A stretch of DNA of 64,000 nt from JAGNRR01 sp964389575. Lineage in GTDB: Bacteria; Bacteroidota; Bacteroidia; Chitinophagales; Chitinophagaceae. Below are positions 1 to 8,744 of the stretch, one piece after another; position 1 is the first letter of the stretch; each line of letters starts with the position of its first letter. The translations under genes were made by a program, and so were the position numbers. The stretch lies in contig CAYMFF010000006.1 in assembly GCA_964389575.1 (NCBI GenBank), forward strand, positions 1-64,000, written 5' to 3'. The notes beneath the pieces were generated by a model. It saw only the letters and a list, made by a program, of their open reading frames with translations, searched no databases and was not told where the DNA came from.

Positions 1-1589
1 GGTACGAGGTCGTCTATCAAATCAATAGAGCGCATTAAATCTAGCGGTTGCTCTTGCACCTTGGTAAGTATCACTTCTACATTTTTTTGTCTTAAATCAT
101 AAATGGCATCTTCCAGGGCATACAAACCAGACTGATCAATATAAGGCACCCGATCCATACGGATAATCAATGCCTTAATATCTGGTGATAGTTTTTCTAT
201 TTCGTCTTTAAAGAAAGAAGTAAAACCAAAAAACATGGGGCCATATAAATGTTTAATGATCACCTTGTCTTTATACTTATTGTAAAATTCTTCTTCGTCT
301 TGCCATGGTTTGGAACCATCAAAATCTGATACCGGACCTACTTCCATTCCGTTCTCGCCTATGTCGCTGGCTTTTTTCATAAATAGCAAACTAGCCAATG
401 CTACACCCACACCTACCGCTTGTATCAAGCTTCCAAAAGTGGTAATGAGCAAAACGATAATCAAAACAATCGCATCAGCACGGGGCACTTTGAGCAAATG
501 TTTCAAGCCTTTGAAATCAATAATTTTTATGGCAATAGGAATTAAAAGTCCTGCCAAAACTGCTAAAGGAATATGCTTGGCTAAGGAGCCCAATCCCAAC
601 AAAACGGCCAATAAAACCAAACCATGAATCGTACCAGAAATTCTCGTACGTCCTCCAGAATTAATATTTACCACGGTTCCTTTAGTTGCGCCTGCACCCG
701 GTATACCACCAATCAAACCGGCCACTAAATTACCAATACCTTGCCCAATTAATTCACGATTGCTATTGTGTTTGGTCTTGGTCATATTATCGGCTATCAC
801 CGATGTGAGCAAGGAATCTATACTGCCTAACACGGCAAGCACAATGGCGTATTCTAATATTATCGGATAAGCTGACGAATCGATATTTAAAAATCCTGCT
901 GCTTTTATACTAGGTAATTGTGACGGAATTTCGCCGATGATAGGCACATCCCATTGTAGAAAGTAGCCTACCAAAGTTGCTGTTACCAAAGCGACTAAGG
1001 CATTGGGTATTTTTTTTGAAATATATGGAAACACCAAATAAACGACTATCGTTAGCGCACCCAAGGCCAGCGCATGCCAATTAGCTTCGGCAAATAAACG
1101 TGGCAAATCTTGTAATACTTTTATGGTAGATTTTGGCGAACTCAATCCCGCAAAAGGAAAAATCTGCAGAATAAAAATGATGAGTCCTACCCCACTCATG
1201 AATCCAGAAACTACGGGATAAGGAAAATATTTTACGTAGCCAGCAATATTCAGAAAGCCAAAAATTATTTGAATCACACCACCTAAGCAAAAGGTCAATA
1301 AGATGATTCCCATACCATTTTCTAGGCTTCCGGTCATCTGAATAGCAGCCGCTACCAGCGCCGCAGAAACTACCGTCATTGGACCCGTAGGTCCACTGGC
1401 CTGAGTAGCTGTGCCACCAAAAATGGCTGCAAAAATTCCTACAGCGATGGCGCCATATAATCCTGCCGCTGCACCCATACCAGACTGCACGCCAAAAGCC
1501 AAGGCCAACGGCAAAGCAACCACACCGGCTACCAATCCTCCCATGATATCACCTTTGAGGTGCGAAGTATCTATTAATTTATTGGACAT
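1..1589 (-). CDS. SulP family anion transporter with STAS domain (3' end cut by window edge)
   Basis: Predicted inner-membrane sulfate/bicarbonate/organic anion transporter of the SulP/SLC26 family. Reading the minus strand from the ATG at 1589 gives a protein starting MSNKLIDTSHLKGD, followed by the hallmark first transmembrane stretch with GLVAGVVALPLALAFG and the GPTGPMTVV segment typical of SulP. About 529 codons are visible without a stop. The last ones read like a cytoplasmic STAS domain (DQSGLYALEDAIYDL near 130-85, then VQEQPLDLMRSIDL), so only the extreme C-terminus is missing. It is divergent from the VOC gene downstream of 1760. The substrate cannot be told from sequence. The family assignment is secure. 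Confidence 0.88.
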   Translation of the reverse strand, partial: MSNKLIDTSHLKGDIMGGLVAGVVALPLALAFGVQSGMGAAAGLYGAIAVGIFAAIFGGTATQASGPTGPMTVVSAALVAAAIQMTGSLENGMGIILLTFCLGGVIQIIFGFLNIAGYVKYFPYPVVSGFMSGVGLIIFILQIFPFAGLSSPKSTIKVLQDLPRLFAEANWHALALGALTIVVYLVFPYISKKIPNALVALVTATLVGYFLQWDVPIIGEIPSQLPSIKAAGFLNIDSSAYPIILEYAIVLAVLGSIDSLLTSVIADNMTKTKHNSNRELIGQGIGNLVAGLIGGIPGAGATKGTVVNINSGGRTRISGTIHGLVLLAVLLGLGSLAKHIPLAVLAGLLIPIAIKIIDFKGLKHLLKVPRADAIVLIIVLLITTFGSLIQAVGVGVALASLLFMKKASDIGENGMEVGPVSDFDGSKPWQDEEEFYNKYKDKVIIKHLYGPMFFGFTSFFKDEIEKLSPDIKALIIRMDRVPYIDQSGLYALEDAIYDLRQKNVEVILTKVQEQPLDLMRSIDLIDDLV

Positions 1590-1763
1590 AATTTTATCGA
1601 TTTGAAAAACAAATTTCGCTAAAGAAACACAAGTTACAATATTTAGATTTGATAAAATTAAGGTTTTTTAAAGCGATCACTTCAAAACTCCTAACTAGAA
1701 ACATAATTTGTAATTTAAAATAGAGATAATTGGATTACCTTAGAATAACAAAAAATAGAACCT

Positions 1764-2135
1764 ATGAAACTTGGAGCATTCTCAATTAGCCTCGCGGTAA
1801 AAGACCTAGCCTTGTCAAAAGAATTTTATGAAAAATTAGGGTTTAACTCCTTTGGAGGAAACATGGAACAGAACTATTTAATTATGAAAAATGAGGACAC
1901 ACTCATTGGACTTTTTCAAGAAATGTTTCCAACTAATATTCTGACTTTTAATCCAGGCTGGGATAGCAATGCCAAAAATGTTGATCCATTTACCGATGTA
2001 CTCACATTACAAAAAGAATTAAAAAATAAAGGTGTTGAGTTTGCCGCAGAAGCTGATGAAAACACAGAAGGACCAGCCAGCTTCATGGTTACAGACCCTG
2101 ATGGAAATACAATTTTATTAGACCAACATCGTTAA
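1764..2135 (+). CDS. VOC (glyoxalase/bleomycin-resistance fold) protein
   Basis: A 123-residue single-domain protein of the vicinal oxygen chelate fold: ISLAVKDLALSKEFYEKLGF at the start and FMVTDPDGNTILLDQ at the end are the paired beta-alpha-beta signatures. The positions that usually carry metal ligands look altered: Ser where the first strand normally has His, and Asp-Gln at the end where Glu is usual. It may therefore bind a ligand or be inactive rather than act as a glyoxalase or dioxygenase. It stands alone, divergent from the SulP gene. No substrate can be assigned. Confidence 0.8.
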   Translation: MKLGAFSISLAVKDLALSKEFYEKLGFNSFGGNMEQNYLIMKNEDTLIGLFQEMFPTNILTFNPGWDSNAKNVDPFTDVLTLQKELKNKGVEFAAEADENTEGPASFMVTDPDGNTILLDQHR

Positions 2136-2160
2136 ATTTATCTGTTCTTATTTTTTCTAA

Positions 2161-2191
2161 TTGTATAAAAACAGTTGCTATTCTACCTTTG
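2161..2191 (+). promoter_or_regulatory. Candidate Bacteroidota promoter for the 2223-3305 gene pair
   Basis: TTG at 2161-2163 and TACCTTTG at 2184-2191 are separated by 20 bases, close to the TTTG-N19-TAnnTTTG consensus of the Bacteroidota primary sigma factor. The predicted start of transcription lies about 25 bases before the ATG at 2223. Confidence 0.45.
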
Positions 2192-2222
2192 ATTTTTTAC
2201 TTTTCATTATCTTAGAGCCGAT

Positions 2223-2615
2223 ATGTCTATTCCTATTCAATTGCCAGAAATTAAAGAAGAAGTCAATGTCAGCAATCAATTGGCCGCGGAGGTTGAAACG
2301 CAGGCTCAAGTAATTGTGCATTGTAATTTCTTAGCGCATAATCCAGGGGATGGCTACCGAATTTGGCCAACTACTTTTTTGATAGACCAACATACCGGCC
2401 AGAGAAGTAAATTACTTCATGCCGAAAATGTTTGTTATTATCCGCAATGGCAATTTGCTCAAAAAGCGGGTTGGCATAGTTTCACTTTAGTGTTTGAATC
2501 GTTACCATCGGATTGCACGCTTTTTGATTTAATCGAAGAAATTCCAGAATCAGGTGCATTTCAATCGTTGGGCATTCGCCGAAACAAAAGTGATGTTTAC
2601 ACCGTTGAGATTTAA
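2223..2615 (+). CDS. Hypothetical protein, 130 aa
   Basis: Not recognised. It is a soluble, mildly acidic protein without a signal peptide or membrane segment. It has a tryptophan/tyrosine-rich middle part (GYRIWPTTFLID, CYYPQWQFAQKAGWHSF) and an acidic C-terminal part (LFDLIEEIPESGAF). It lies three bases upstream of the sirtuin gene and probably shares its mRNA, so a role connected to the sirtuin is possible but only inferred from position. Confidence 0.7.
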   Translation: MSIPIQLPEIKEEVNVSNQLAAEVETQAQVIVHCNFLAHNPGDGYRIWPTTFLIDQHTGQRSKLLHAENVCYYPQWQFAQKAGWHSFTLVFESLPSDCTLFDLIEEIPESGAFQSLGIRRNKSDVYTVEI

Positions 2616-2618
2616 ATC

Positions 2619-3305
2619 ATGAAAAAAAGAATTGTAGTACTCAGTGGCGCTGGTATCAGCGCAGAAAGTGGGATTCAAACATTTAGAGATAGCGACGGAT
2701 TATGGGAAAATCATAATGTACAAGATGTTGCAACGCCAGAAGCTTTTGAACGCAACCCAGAACTCGTGCTACGTTTTTACAATGAAAGAAGGAAAGGCAT
2801 TAAAAAAGTTCAACCCAATGAAGCACATACTGAGTTAGTTCGATTGGAAGATAAATTTCATGTGGATATAGTGACGCAAAATATAGATGACTTGCACGAA
2901 CGAGCAGGTAGTCAACATATTACACATTTACACGGAGAGATTTTTAAATCTTGTAGTGCTGTAAATAAAGAAGATATTTTCCCGATACAAGAAGATATAA
3001 ATGTAGGCGACTTAGCACCTGACGGACATCAGTTACGCCCTTTTATAGTTTGGTTTGGTGAAGCAGTTCCTATGATGGATCGTGCCGTTGAAATTTGCCA
3101 ACAAGCTGACATTTTGTTGATAATCGGCACTAGCTTGCAAGTGTATCCAGCTGCAGGACTCGTTAACTATGTACCACAAGGAACGCCAATTCATATAATT
3201 GACCGAAAAATACCGCAAATAAGTGGTGTTTCGAATGTGAGTACTTACGAGGAGAATGCGAGCTCAGGTGTGCAGAAAGTCGTAAATTTGTTACTCAATC
3301 AATAG
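2619..3305 (+). CDS. cobB: NAD-dependent protein deacylase, sirtuin (CobB-like)
   Basis: Cytoplasmic sirtuin that uses NAD+ to remove acyl groups from lysines. The NAD-binding GAGISAESG is at residues 10-18, TQNIDDLH at 86-93, and the catalytic His is H105 in the HLHG motif. Tyr54 and Arg57 of FYNERR match the Tyr-x-x-Arg pair that lets class III sirtuins (SIRT5, E. coli CobB) accept succinyl or malonyl lysine, so desuccinylase activity is plausible. The small zinc module is degenerate: only one Cys (C112) remains where four are expected. The length (228 aa) is normal for bacterial sirtuins. It is co-directional with the preceding hypothetical gene. Confidence 0.92.
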   Translation: MKKRIVVLSGAGISAESGIQTFRDSDGLWENHNVQDVATPEAFERNPELVLRFYNERRKGIKKVQPNEAHTELVRLEDKFHVDIVTQNIDDLHERAGSQHITHLHGEIFKSCSAVNKEDIFPIQEDINVGDLAPDGHQLRPFIVWFGEAVPMMDRAVEICQQADILLIIGTSLQVYPAAGLVNYVPQGTPIHIIDRKIPQISGVSNVSTYEENASSGVQKVVNLLLNQ

Positions 3306-3315
3306 TAGATAAAAC

Positions 3316-3720
3316 ATGAAATTATTCTCGACCCTCTTAGGGGCATTCTTATTAATTCTTATGAGTAGTTGTACTCCAAAAGTTCTTGGCTCTAGTGAAC
3401 CCAATTCGCTACTGAAAGAATTCTTTATTCAAAAAGAAATTCCGGGTCAAAAAGATGCCAAGACTTACACTTATTTAAACCTCGTTTTTAATGTAGAGAA
3501 AGGAAGTAACATCTTTGTAAACAGCATTTATTTTAGAGGCGTTACAACTGAAATAAATTCTCCTTCTCGTCATGTAAAATTGAGATTAAACAAAGAACAA
3601 TTTGACAATGACCCCAAAACTAAAACCGAAGAGGCAACTCTTTACTACAGCATTGATGGCAATATAAAAACTATGAACATCAGTAATATTCAAAAGAAAG
3701 AAGCTATCTACTTGCCTTAA
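3316..3720 (+). CDS. Putative lipoprotein, 134 aa
   Basis: The N-terminus MKLFSTLLGAFLLILMSSC is a type II signal peptide with a lipobox (LMSS-C, Cys19), so the mature protein should be a lipid-anchored envelope protein. The remainder is predicted to be mostly beta (YTYLNLVFNVEKG, ATLYYSIDG). I do not recognise a family. It starts 11 bases after the sirtuin stop and ends 12 bases before the large BNR-repeat gene, so it may be transcribed with either. Confidence 0.72.
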   Translation: MKLFSTLLGAFLLILMSSCTPKVLGSSEPNSLLKEFFIQKEIPGQKDAKTYTYLNLVFNVEKGSNIFVNSIYFRGVTTEINSPSRHVKLRLNKEQFDNDPKTKTEEATLYYSIDGNIKTMNISNIQKKEAIYLP

Positions 3721-3732
3721 TCAAACAACAAA

Positions 3733-6700
3733 ATGAAGAAAATATTAATCGTACTAATTAGTGCAATCAGTTTTCAGGCTACTGCACAAGAGCCAGCATA
3801 TAAAGCCATGATGACGGATTACTCTGTCAACTTTTATACAGTTTGTCAAGAAGCAGAAAAACATTTTGAAAACATTGACAAAACAAAGAAAGGAAGTGGT
3901 TGGAAACCATTTGCTAGATGGAAAGAAGCAAATGAATACAAATACTTTCCCGATGGAGACCGAAGCCAAGTGGATCCATTTTTTGTAAAAAAACAATATC
4001 AAGATTTTTTAAGAAATAATCAACGTTCGAATAAACTTTTTCCCAATGGTTGGAATGAAGTTGGGCCCATTACTATTGACAGCATCACTGGTCATTATGC
4101 AGCCGGATTAGGCCGAATAGAAGATGTACATGTTGCCCCTACCAATCCTAACATCATATACTTAGGGTCACGAAGTGGCGGTTTTTGGAAATCTAATGAT
4201 GGTGGAAACACCTGGAACGGAAGCACGACTGATTTTTTGTTCGCCTCCGGTGTCAATACGCTAACCGCCTCTCCTACTAATCCAGATTCTGTATTAATTA
4301 ATCTGCGAAATGCGCAAAATGGTATCTCACACGGAATTTATAGAAGTATAAACGGTGGTAATACATGGACGCAATCTAATTTTAATCCAACCGTTTTAGG
4401 AATGGGTGGCTTGGGTTCCTATTTTGTAATTCACGAAATCGCTTATCACCCGAGAGTGCCTAATTTGATTTTCATCGGAACTTCCACTGGTGTTTATCGT
4501 TCAGATAATAACTTACAATCTTGGACGCGATTGTACTCCGGCAATGACATAACAGATTTTGCTTTTCACCCAACAGACAATAATATCATTTATTTATACA
4601 ATGCCGATAACCCTTATCGAAATGTCATTCTAAAATCAGTTGATCAAGGAATTTCATACACGCCAACCGCTACGCTTTCTGGAAATAACGGAACAACTTC
4701 CTTAGAAATTTCTACTAGTCCAGCTTGCCCAAACTGCCTTTATGCCGCTACTTCGAGTGGTGTTTGGAAATCATTGGACACAGGTGCTAATTTTAATTTT
4801 TTGACAAACCCCACTGAATCTTGCCGTGGCTTTGCGGTTAGCGACCTGGATACTTCTTATATGATTTATGGTTATCTTGATCTAGAAAGAAGCATAGATG
4901 GTGGTGATAATTTTAATCGAGTGACTCGCTGGTCATTAGGAAATACAAATGGAGCTGGAAATGGTTTACAGACCAGTTATCAAACTAGTACAGATTATGT
5001 TCATGCTGATTTGAGAAATGCAAAGAGTTTAAACGGAGTTTTTTATGTGACCACCGATGGCTTTTTATGTAAAAGCACAGACAATGGAGTGAATTGGCAA
5101 ATTCTGAGCGACGGCATTGGAATTAGGGAAAACTATCGTTTGGGCGTTAGCCAATCTAACCATTATAAAGTTGTCATTGGCTCTCAGGATAACGGTACTA
5201 GTTTTAGTATTGAAAATGATTGGGTGGAATTTTATGGTGCCGATGGTATGGAGGCACTGGTTCATCCATTAAATGAAGATTGGTTTATGGGTAGTGTGCA
5301 ATATGGCAACCGAAGAAGAACCACAACAGGGGGACGCACACAAGGAGGCGCGTCACCGGCCGGATCTAATAGCGCGGATTGGATTGCTCCACTGGCCTTT
5401 GACCCAAATGATCATATGGTTGTTTATGATTTTAGAGATTCAATTTATAAGTCTGAAGATTTTGCTGAAAATCATATTACACTGAGTAAACCGTTTAGTT
5501 TCTCGGGTAATATCAAACATGCAGAAATTGCTGAAAACAATTCTGACATTATCGTGATTGCGCGCAATGCGAATATTGACAAATCAATAGACGGAGGATT
5601 AAGTTGGAGTAGTATTCGGAATACATTGCCAGCATATAATATTGAAGACATAGCCATTGACCCAAACAATGATGATATAATGATTGTAGTTTATGCTCGA
5701 TATCAAGCTGATAATAATAAAGTTTTTTTAACAACAGATGGCGGTAGTAGTTGGACAAATATTACGTACAATCTAGGTAGCATGCCTATTCGTTCAGTTG
5801 TGATTGATCATACTTCCGCCAGTAATATTTACTTAGGTGCTGAAATTGGAGTTTACACAATGCCAATGGGATCTTCAAATTGGACTTTGTACAATACTGA
5901 TTTGCCAAACATGGCCGTAAGAGAATTGAATATAAATTATGGAAGCAACACCATTAAGGCTGCTACTTGGGGACGAGGATTATGGGAATACAATTTAGTA
6001 GGTCGAAAAGATTACCCAGCAATTGTTTATACAACCATTACTTCGCCNNNNNNNNNNNNNNNNNNNNNNNNNNNNNNNNNNNNNNNNNNNNNNNNNNNNN
6101 NNNNNNNNNNNNNNNNNNNNNNNNNNNNNNNNNNNNNNNNNNNNNNNACTGAAACTTATAAATTCATGTATACCCAACAGCCTGCTGAGTATTGTGTTGC
6201 TACGGGTCACGATAACGATGGAAATTTGTTTTTATCTAATGTAACATTGGGTGCCATTAATAATACAACAACGAATGATCAATACACGAATTATACAAAT
6301 CCTGTGGTAACCCTTTTTGCAGATTCTTCATATAATTTGGATATTACAGCCAACACGGGTTGGTCACGAAATGATTACGGCGCTTGGATTGATTTTAATG
6401 GAAATCTAGAATTTGAAGTTAACGAAAGAGTTCTTTGGTCTATAGGACCCGGCGTTGCTAATGTAAATAATACATTCACAGTTCCTTCTCGGGCGAACGA
6501 TCAAGATACGGTTGCTATGCGAGTTCGACTTTCTCACTGGGGTACTGAACCACTGCCCTGCGGCACGCAATTCGGTGAAGTTGAGGACTATACTATCTAC
6601 TTGAGAAATTTTGGTTGGCCGTTGGATATAGCACCCATATCTAATGAACTTGATATTAAACTCTATCCCAATCCTACAAGTGGTGAAGTACATATTGATT

Positions 6701-6870
6701 TTGCAACTTCGGCCAATCGCCAGTTTACATTAAGCTCTCAGATTGGACAAGAATTGATTAAAGGTGAATTGAATAATAAAGAAAATCTAATTGACTTAAC
6801 AGATGTTGCCGTGGGTGTATATTATTTAAAGATTGATAATAGTATTTTCAAAATTTTGAAAAAGAATTAA
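3733..6870 (+). CDS. Secreted BNR/sortilin-like repeat protein with GEVED domain and T9SS type A sorting domain (contains assembly gap)
   Basis: Large exported protein. Residues 1-19 form a Sec signal peptide ending ATA-QE. Most of the chain consists of repeated SxDGGxxW-type Asp-box (BNR) units such as SNDGGNTWNG, SINGGNTWT, STDNGVNWQ and TTDGGSSWTN, the pattern of sortilin/VPS10-like beta propellers. A block ending WGRGLWEYNL closes the propeller. After the gap at 6048-6147 comes a GEVED-type domain (WIDFNGNLEFE ... GEVEDYTIY), then a type A T9SS sorting domain starting KLYPNPTSGEV. It is therefore predicted cargo of the PorU/PorV system encoded further along. The reading frame happens to match across the 100-N gap, but the true gap length is unknown, so length and middle are uncertain. 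The ligand or substrate is unknown. Confidence 0.82.
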   Translation: MKKILIVLISAISFQATAQEPAYKAMMTDYSVNFYTVCQEAEKHFENIDKTKKGSGWKPFARWKEANEYKYFPDGDRSQVDPFFVKKQYQDFLRNNQRSNKLFPNGWNEVGPITIDSITGHYAAGLGRIEDVHVAPTNPNIIYLGSRSGGFWKSNDGGNTWNGSTTDFLFASGVNTLTASPTNPDSVLINLRNAQNGISHGIYRSINGGNTWTQSNFNPTVLGMGGLGSYFVIHEIAYHPRVPNLIFIGTSTGVYRSDNNLQSWTRLYSGNDITDFAFHPTDNNIIYLYNADNPYRNVILKSVDQGISYTPTATLSGNNGTTSLEISTSPACPNCLYAATSSGVWKSLDTGANFNFLTNPTESCRGFAVSDLDTSYMIYGYLDLERSIDGGDNFNRVTRWSLGNTNGAGNGLQTSYQTSTDYVHADLRNAKSLNGVFYVTTDGFLCKSTDNGVNWQILSDGIGIRENYRLGVSQSNHYKVVIGSQDNGTSFSIENDWVEFYGADGMEALVHPLNEDWFMGSVQYGNRRRTTTGGRTQGGASPAGSNSADWIAPLAFDPNDHMVVYDFRDSIYKSEDFAENHITLSKPFSFSGNIKHAEIAENNSDIIVIARNANIDKSIDGGLSWSSIRNTLPAYNIEDIAIDPNNDDIMIVVYARYQADNNKVFLTTDGGSSWTNITYNLGSMPIRSVVIDHTSASNIYLGAEIGVYTMPMGSSNWTLYNTDLPNMAVRELNINYGSNTIKAATWGRGLWEYNLVGRKDYPAIVYTTITSXXXXXXXXXXXXXXXXXXXXXXXXXXXXXXXXXXTETYKFMYTQQPAEYCVATGHDNDGNLFLSNVTLGAINNTTTNDQYTNYTNPVVTLFADSSYNLDITANTGWSRNDYGAWIDFNGNLEFEVNERVLWSIGPGVANVNNTFTVPSRANDQDTVAMRVRLSHWGTEPLPCGTQFGEVEDYTIYLRNFGWPLDIAPISNELDIKLYPNPTSGEVHIDFATSANRQFTLSSQIGQELIKGELNNKENLIDLTDVAVGVYYLKIDNSIFKILKKN
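6048..6147. other. Assembly gap, exactly 100 N
   Basis: A run of 100 N inside the BNR-repeat gene. The round length indicates a scaffolding placeholder. It falls between the propeller and the GEVED domain, a place where repeats can break an assembly. Confidence 0.98.
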
Positions 6871-6877
6871 TTCAAAA

Positions 6878-7462
6878 ATGGAAAGCTCTCAAAAAATAAA
6901 AAAAATTATTGCATCTTCTGTAGAAGTTAAACAACAAATTTTAGAAGACATTCAGCTTCAAAAAAAAGTAGAAGAGTCGGTTCAGGCCATCACAAATTGT
7001 TTTCGAAACAATGGAAGATTGTGGCTATGTGGAAATGGTGGCAGCGCGGCGGATGCACAACATATTGCTGCAGAATTTACCGGTCGTTTTTATAAAGATA
7101 GAAAAGCTCTTCCAGCAGAAGCATTGCACGTTAACACATCCTATCTCACTTCTGTAGGTAACGATTATAGCTTCGATGAAATTTATAGTCGAATGCTTGA
7201 AGGTGTGGCACAAAAAGGAGATCTCCTTATAGCAATTAGCACGAGTGGCAATTCGAACAATATTGTAAACGCTGTTAAAGCCGCAAAAAAGAAGGAAATT
7301 CAAACTATTGGTTTTACTGGAAAAGATGGCGGTTCCATGACCACAGATGTTGATATATTACTAAATATCCCTGCCGACGACACGCCTAGAATTCAAGAAT
7401 GTCATATACTGATTGGACATATAATTTGTGAACTTGTAGAAGAAAACTTATTCAATGCATAA
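6878..7462 (+). CDS. gmhA: Sedoheptulose 7-phosphate isomerase-like SIS protein (GmhA)
   Basis: SIS-domain enzyme expected to convert D-sedoheptulose 7-phosphate to D-glycero-D-manno-heptose 7-phosphate, the first step of heptose nucleotide synthesis for surface glycans. The family core is intact: CGNGGSAADAQH at 51-62, Glu66, STSGNS at 121-126, and Gln173 and His181 in IQECHILIGH, which correspond to the catalytic Gln/His of E. coli GmhA. The length (194 aa) is typical. It overlaps the next gene by 8 bases, and that gene overlaps the HAD phosphatase gene, so the three form a tight operon of heptose-pathway type. A heptokinase gene is not present here. Confidence 0.88.
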   Translation: MESSQKIKKIIASSVEVKQQILEDIQLQKKVEESVQAITNCFRNNGRLWLCGNGGSAADAQHIAAEFTGRFYKDRKALPAEALHVNTSYLTSVGNDYSFDEIYSRMLEGVAQKGDLLIAISTSGNSNNIVNAVKAAKKKEIQTIGFTGKDGGSMTTDVDILLNIPADDTPRIQECHILIGHIICELVEENLFNA

Positions 7463-8174
7463 AGATTGTATCATACTTTGCGACCAAACAAATAGTGAAG
7501 GCGAATTACTTTGTCTTCAACTAGTGAATGGCAAACCATTTATAGAATACGTGGCTCAATATCTAAAACGATTTCATATTTGTAAAGTAATATTTGCTGT
7601 TAATGCTCAAAAAGAAACTTTTAAAAAATACGTGCTGGATCATCGAGAAGCATTCTCATTCGCATTTGATTTTGCCGAACAAGAAAAATATAACGGAAGC
7701 GGACAAGCCATTTTAAATGCCTTGCAATATTCAGATACGCCGGATGTTCTAATCATGAATGGACATTGCTTTTTCGATGTCAATATTGATGATTTTATTG
7801 CTTGGCAACAAACAAAAATGGGCGATGTCACAATGGCTTTAGTACATCGTGAACAAAGCGAAAATTATTTATTAAGCCACTTAGATGACAAGAATTTTAT
7901 TAGCACCTTTGACAAAGGTGCCGCAGACAAAAGTGGGCTAGCAGTGGCTGGAATGTATTGTTTATTTAGACCTTCTTTTTTGAATATCAATTTCCCACTT
8001 GAATTTTCTTTTGAAGAAAACTATCTTGAAACACATAATAAGGAGCGAGATTTTATTGGTATGATTTCCGAAGGATATTATATAAACTTAGCAGATAAAA
8101 ATAGTTTAGAAAAAGCCACTAAAGACTTCCCTATTATTTTCAAACCTGAAGTAGCTGATGATTCCAATAGATAA
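7455..8174 (+). CDS. Degenerate nucleotidyltransferase of the HddC/GT-A type
   Basis: By position and overall pattern this is the sugar-1-phosphate nucleotidyltransferase of the heptose operon (HddC-like). The N-terminal strand is followed by NGKPFIEYVAQYLKRF at 25-40, then GSGQAI (81-86) where active enzymes have GTGGAI, and VAGMYCLFRP where they have NAGIY. Two key features are missing. The glycine-rich GxGTRL nucleotide loop is replaced by CDQTNSEGELL, and the metal-binding Asp of the NGD motif is replaced by His104 (MNGHCFFDV). It may be a non-catalytic paralogue with a scaffold or regulatory role, or have a different donor. Start and stop overlap both neighbours, which supports retention of a function. 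Confidence 0.72.
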   Translation: MHKDCIILCDQTNSEGELLCLQLVNGKPFIEYVAQYLKRFHICKVIFAVNAQKETFKKYVLDHREAFSFAFDFAEQEKYNGSGQAILNALQYSDTPDVLIMNGHCFFDVNIDDFIAWQQTKMGDVTMALVHREQSENYLLSHLDDKNFISTFDKGAADKSGLAVAGMYCLFRPSFLNINFPLEFSFEENYLETHNKERDFIGMISEGYYINLADKNSLEKATKDFPIIFKPEVADDSNR

Positions 8175-8709
8175 TAATTGGACATTATTCTTGGACCGCG
8201 ATGGGGTTATTAATGTCGAACGAAATAATGACTACGTCTATAATCCCGATCAATTTAAATTTTATGATAATGTACTAGAAACATTAGCTACTTGTCATAA
8301 ACTGTTTAAGCATATCATTGTAGTTACAAATCAGCGTGGTATTGGTCGTGGCTTAATGAGTGAAGAAAACTTAAAGAGCGTACACAATTATATGCTTCAA
8401 GAAATCAATAAAAACCATGGCAGAATTGATGGTATTTACTACGCACCTGACCGTAATGACGACGCACCCAACCGCAAACCTAATACGGGTATGGCAATGA
8501 ATGCCAAAGAAGATTTCCCTACCATAGATTTCAAAAAAAGCATCATGGTAGGTAATAATATTTCGGACATGGAATTTGGGAAGCGCATCAATATGAAAAC
8601 TGTTTTTGTAAACACAACCCAACAGCAATCAGCGGATCACCCTTTAATAGACTTTGATTTAAAAGACCTAACCGAATTGCCAAGCATTCTACAATTAACT
8701 TCTCACTAG
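8158..8709 (+). CDS. HAD-IIIA family heptose bisphosphatase-like protein (GmhB-like)
   Basis: Haloacid dehalogenase phosphatase, probably acting on the heptose 1,7-bisphosphate intermediate. Motif I is FLDRDGVIN (Asp13, Asp15), motif II is VVTNQRG (Thr57), Lys107 lies in NRKPNTGM, and motif IV is VGNNISDM (Asp137). Unlike E. coli GmhB, the loop before the lysine (YYAPDRNDDAPNRKP) has none of the four zinc-binding Cys/His residues, and the first acid of motif IV is Asn. It begins 17 bases inside the end of the nucleotidyltransferase gene. Other substrates, such as histidinol phosphate or another sugar phosphate, are possible. Confidence 0.78.
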   Translation: MIPIDNNWTLFLDRDGVINVERNNDYVYNPDQFKFYDNVLETLATCHKLFKHIIVVTNQRGIGRGLMSEENLKSVHNYMLQEINKNHGRIDGIYYAPDRNDDAPNRKPNTGMAMNAKEDFPTIDFKKSIMVGNNISDMEFGKRINMKTVFVNTTQQQSADHPLIDFDLKDLTELPSILQLTSH

Positions 8710-8744
8710 AAAATAAAGAGAACTTTTTCCATTAAATTCGTAAG

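Noticed and set aside
310..1605. Plus-strand frames over the SulP gene
   Set aside because: Antisense to an unmistakable SulP reading on the minus strand that is open through the window edge.
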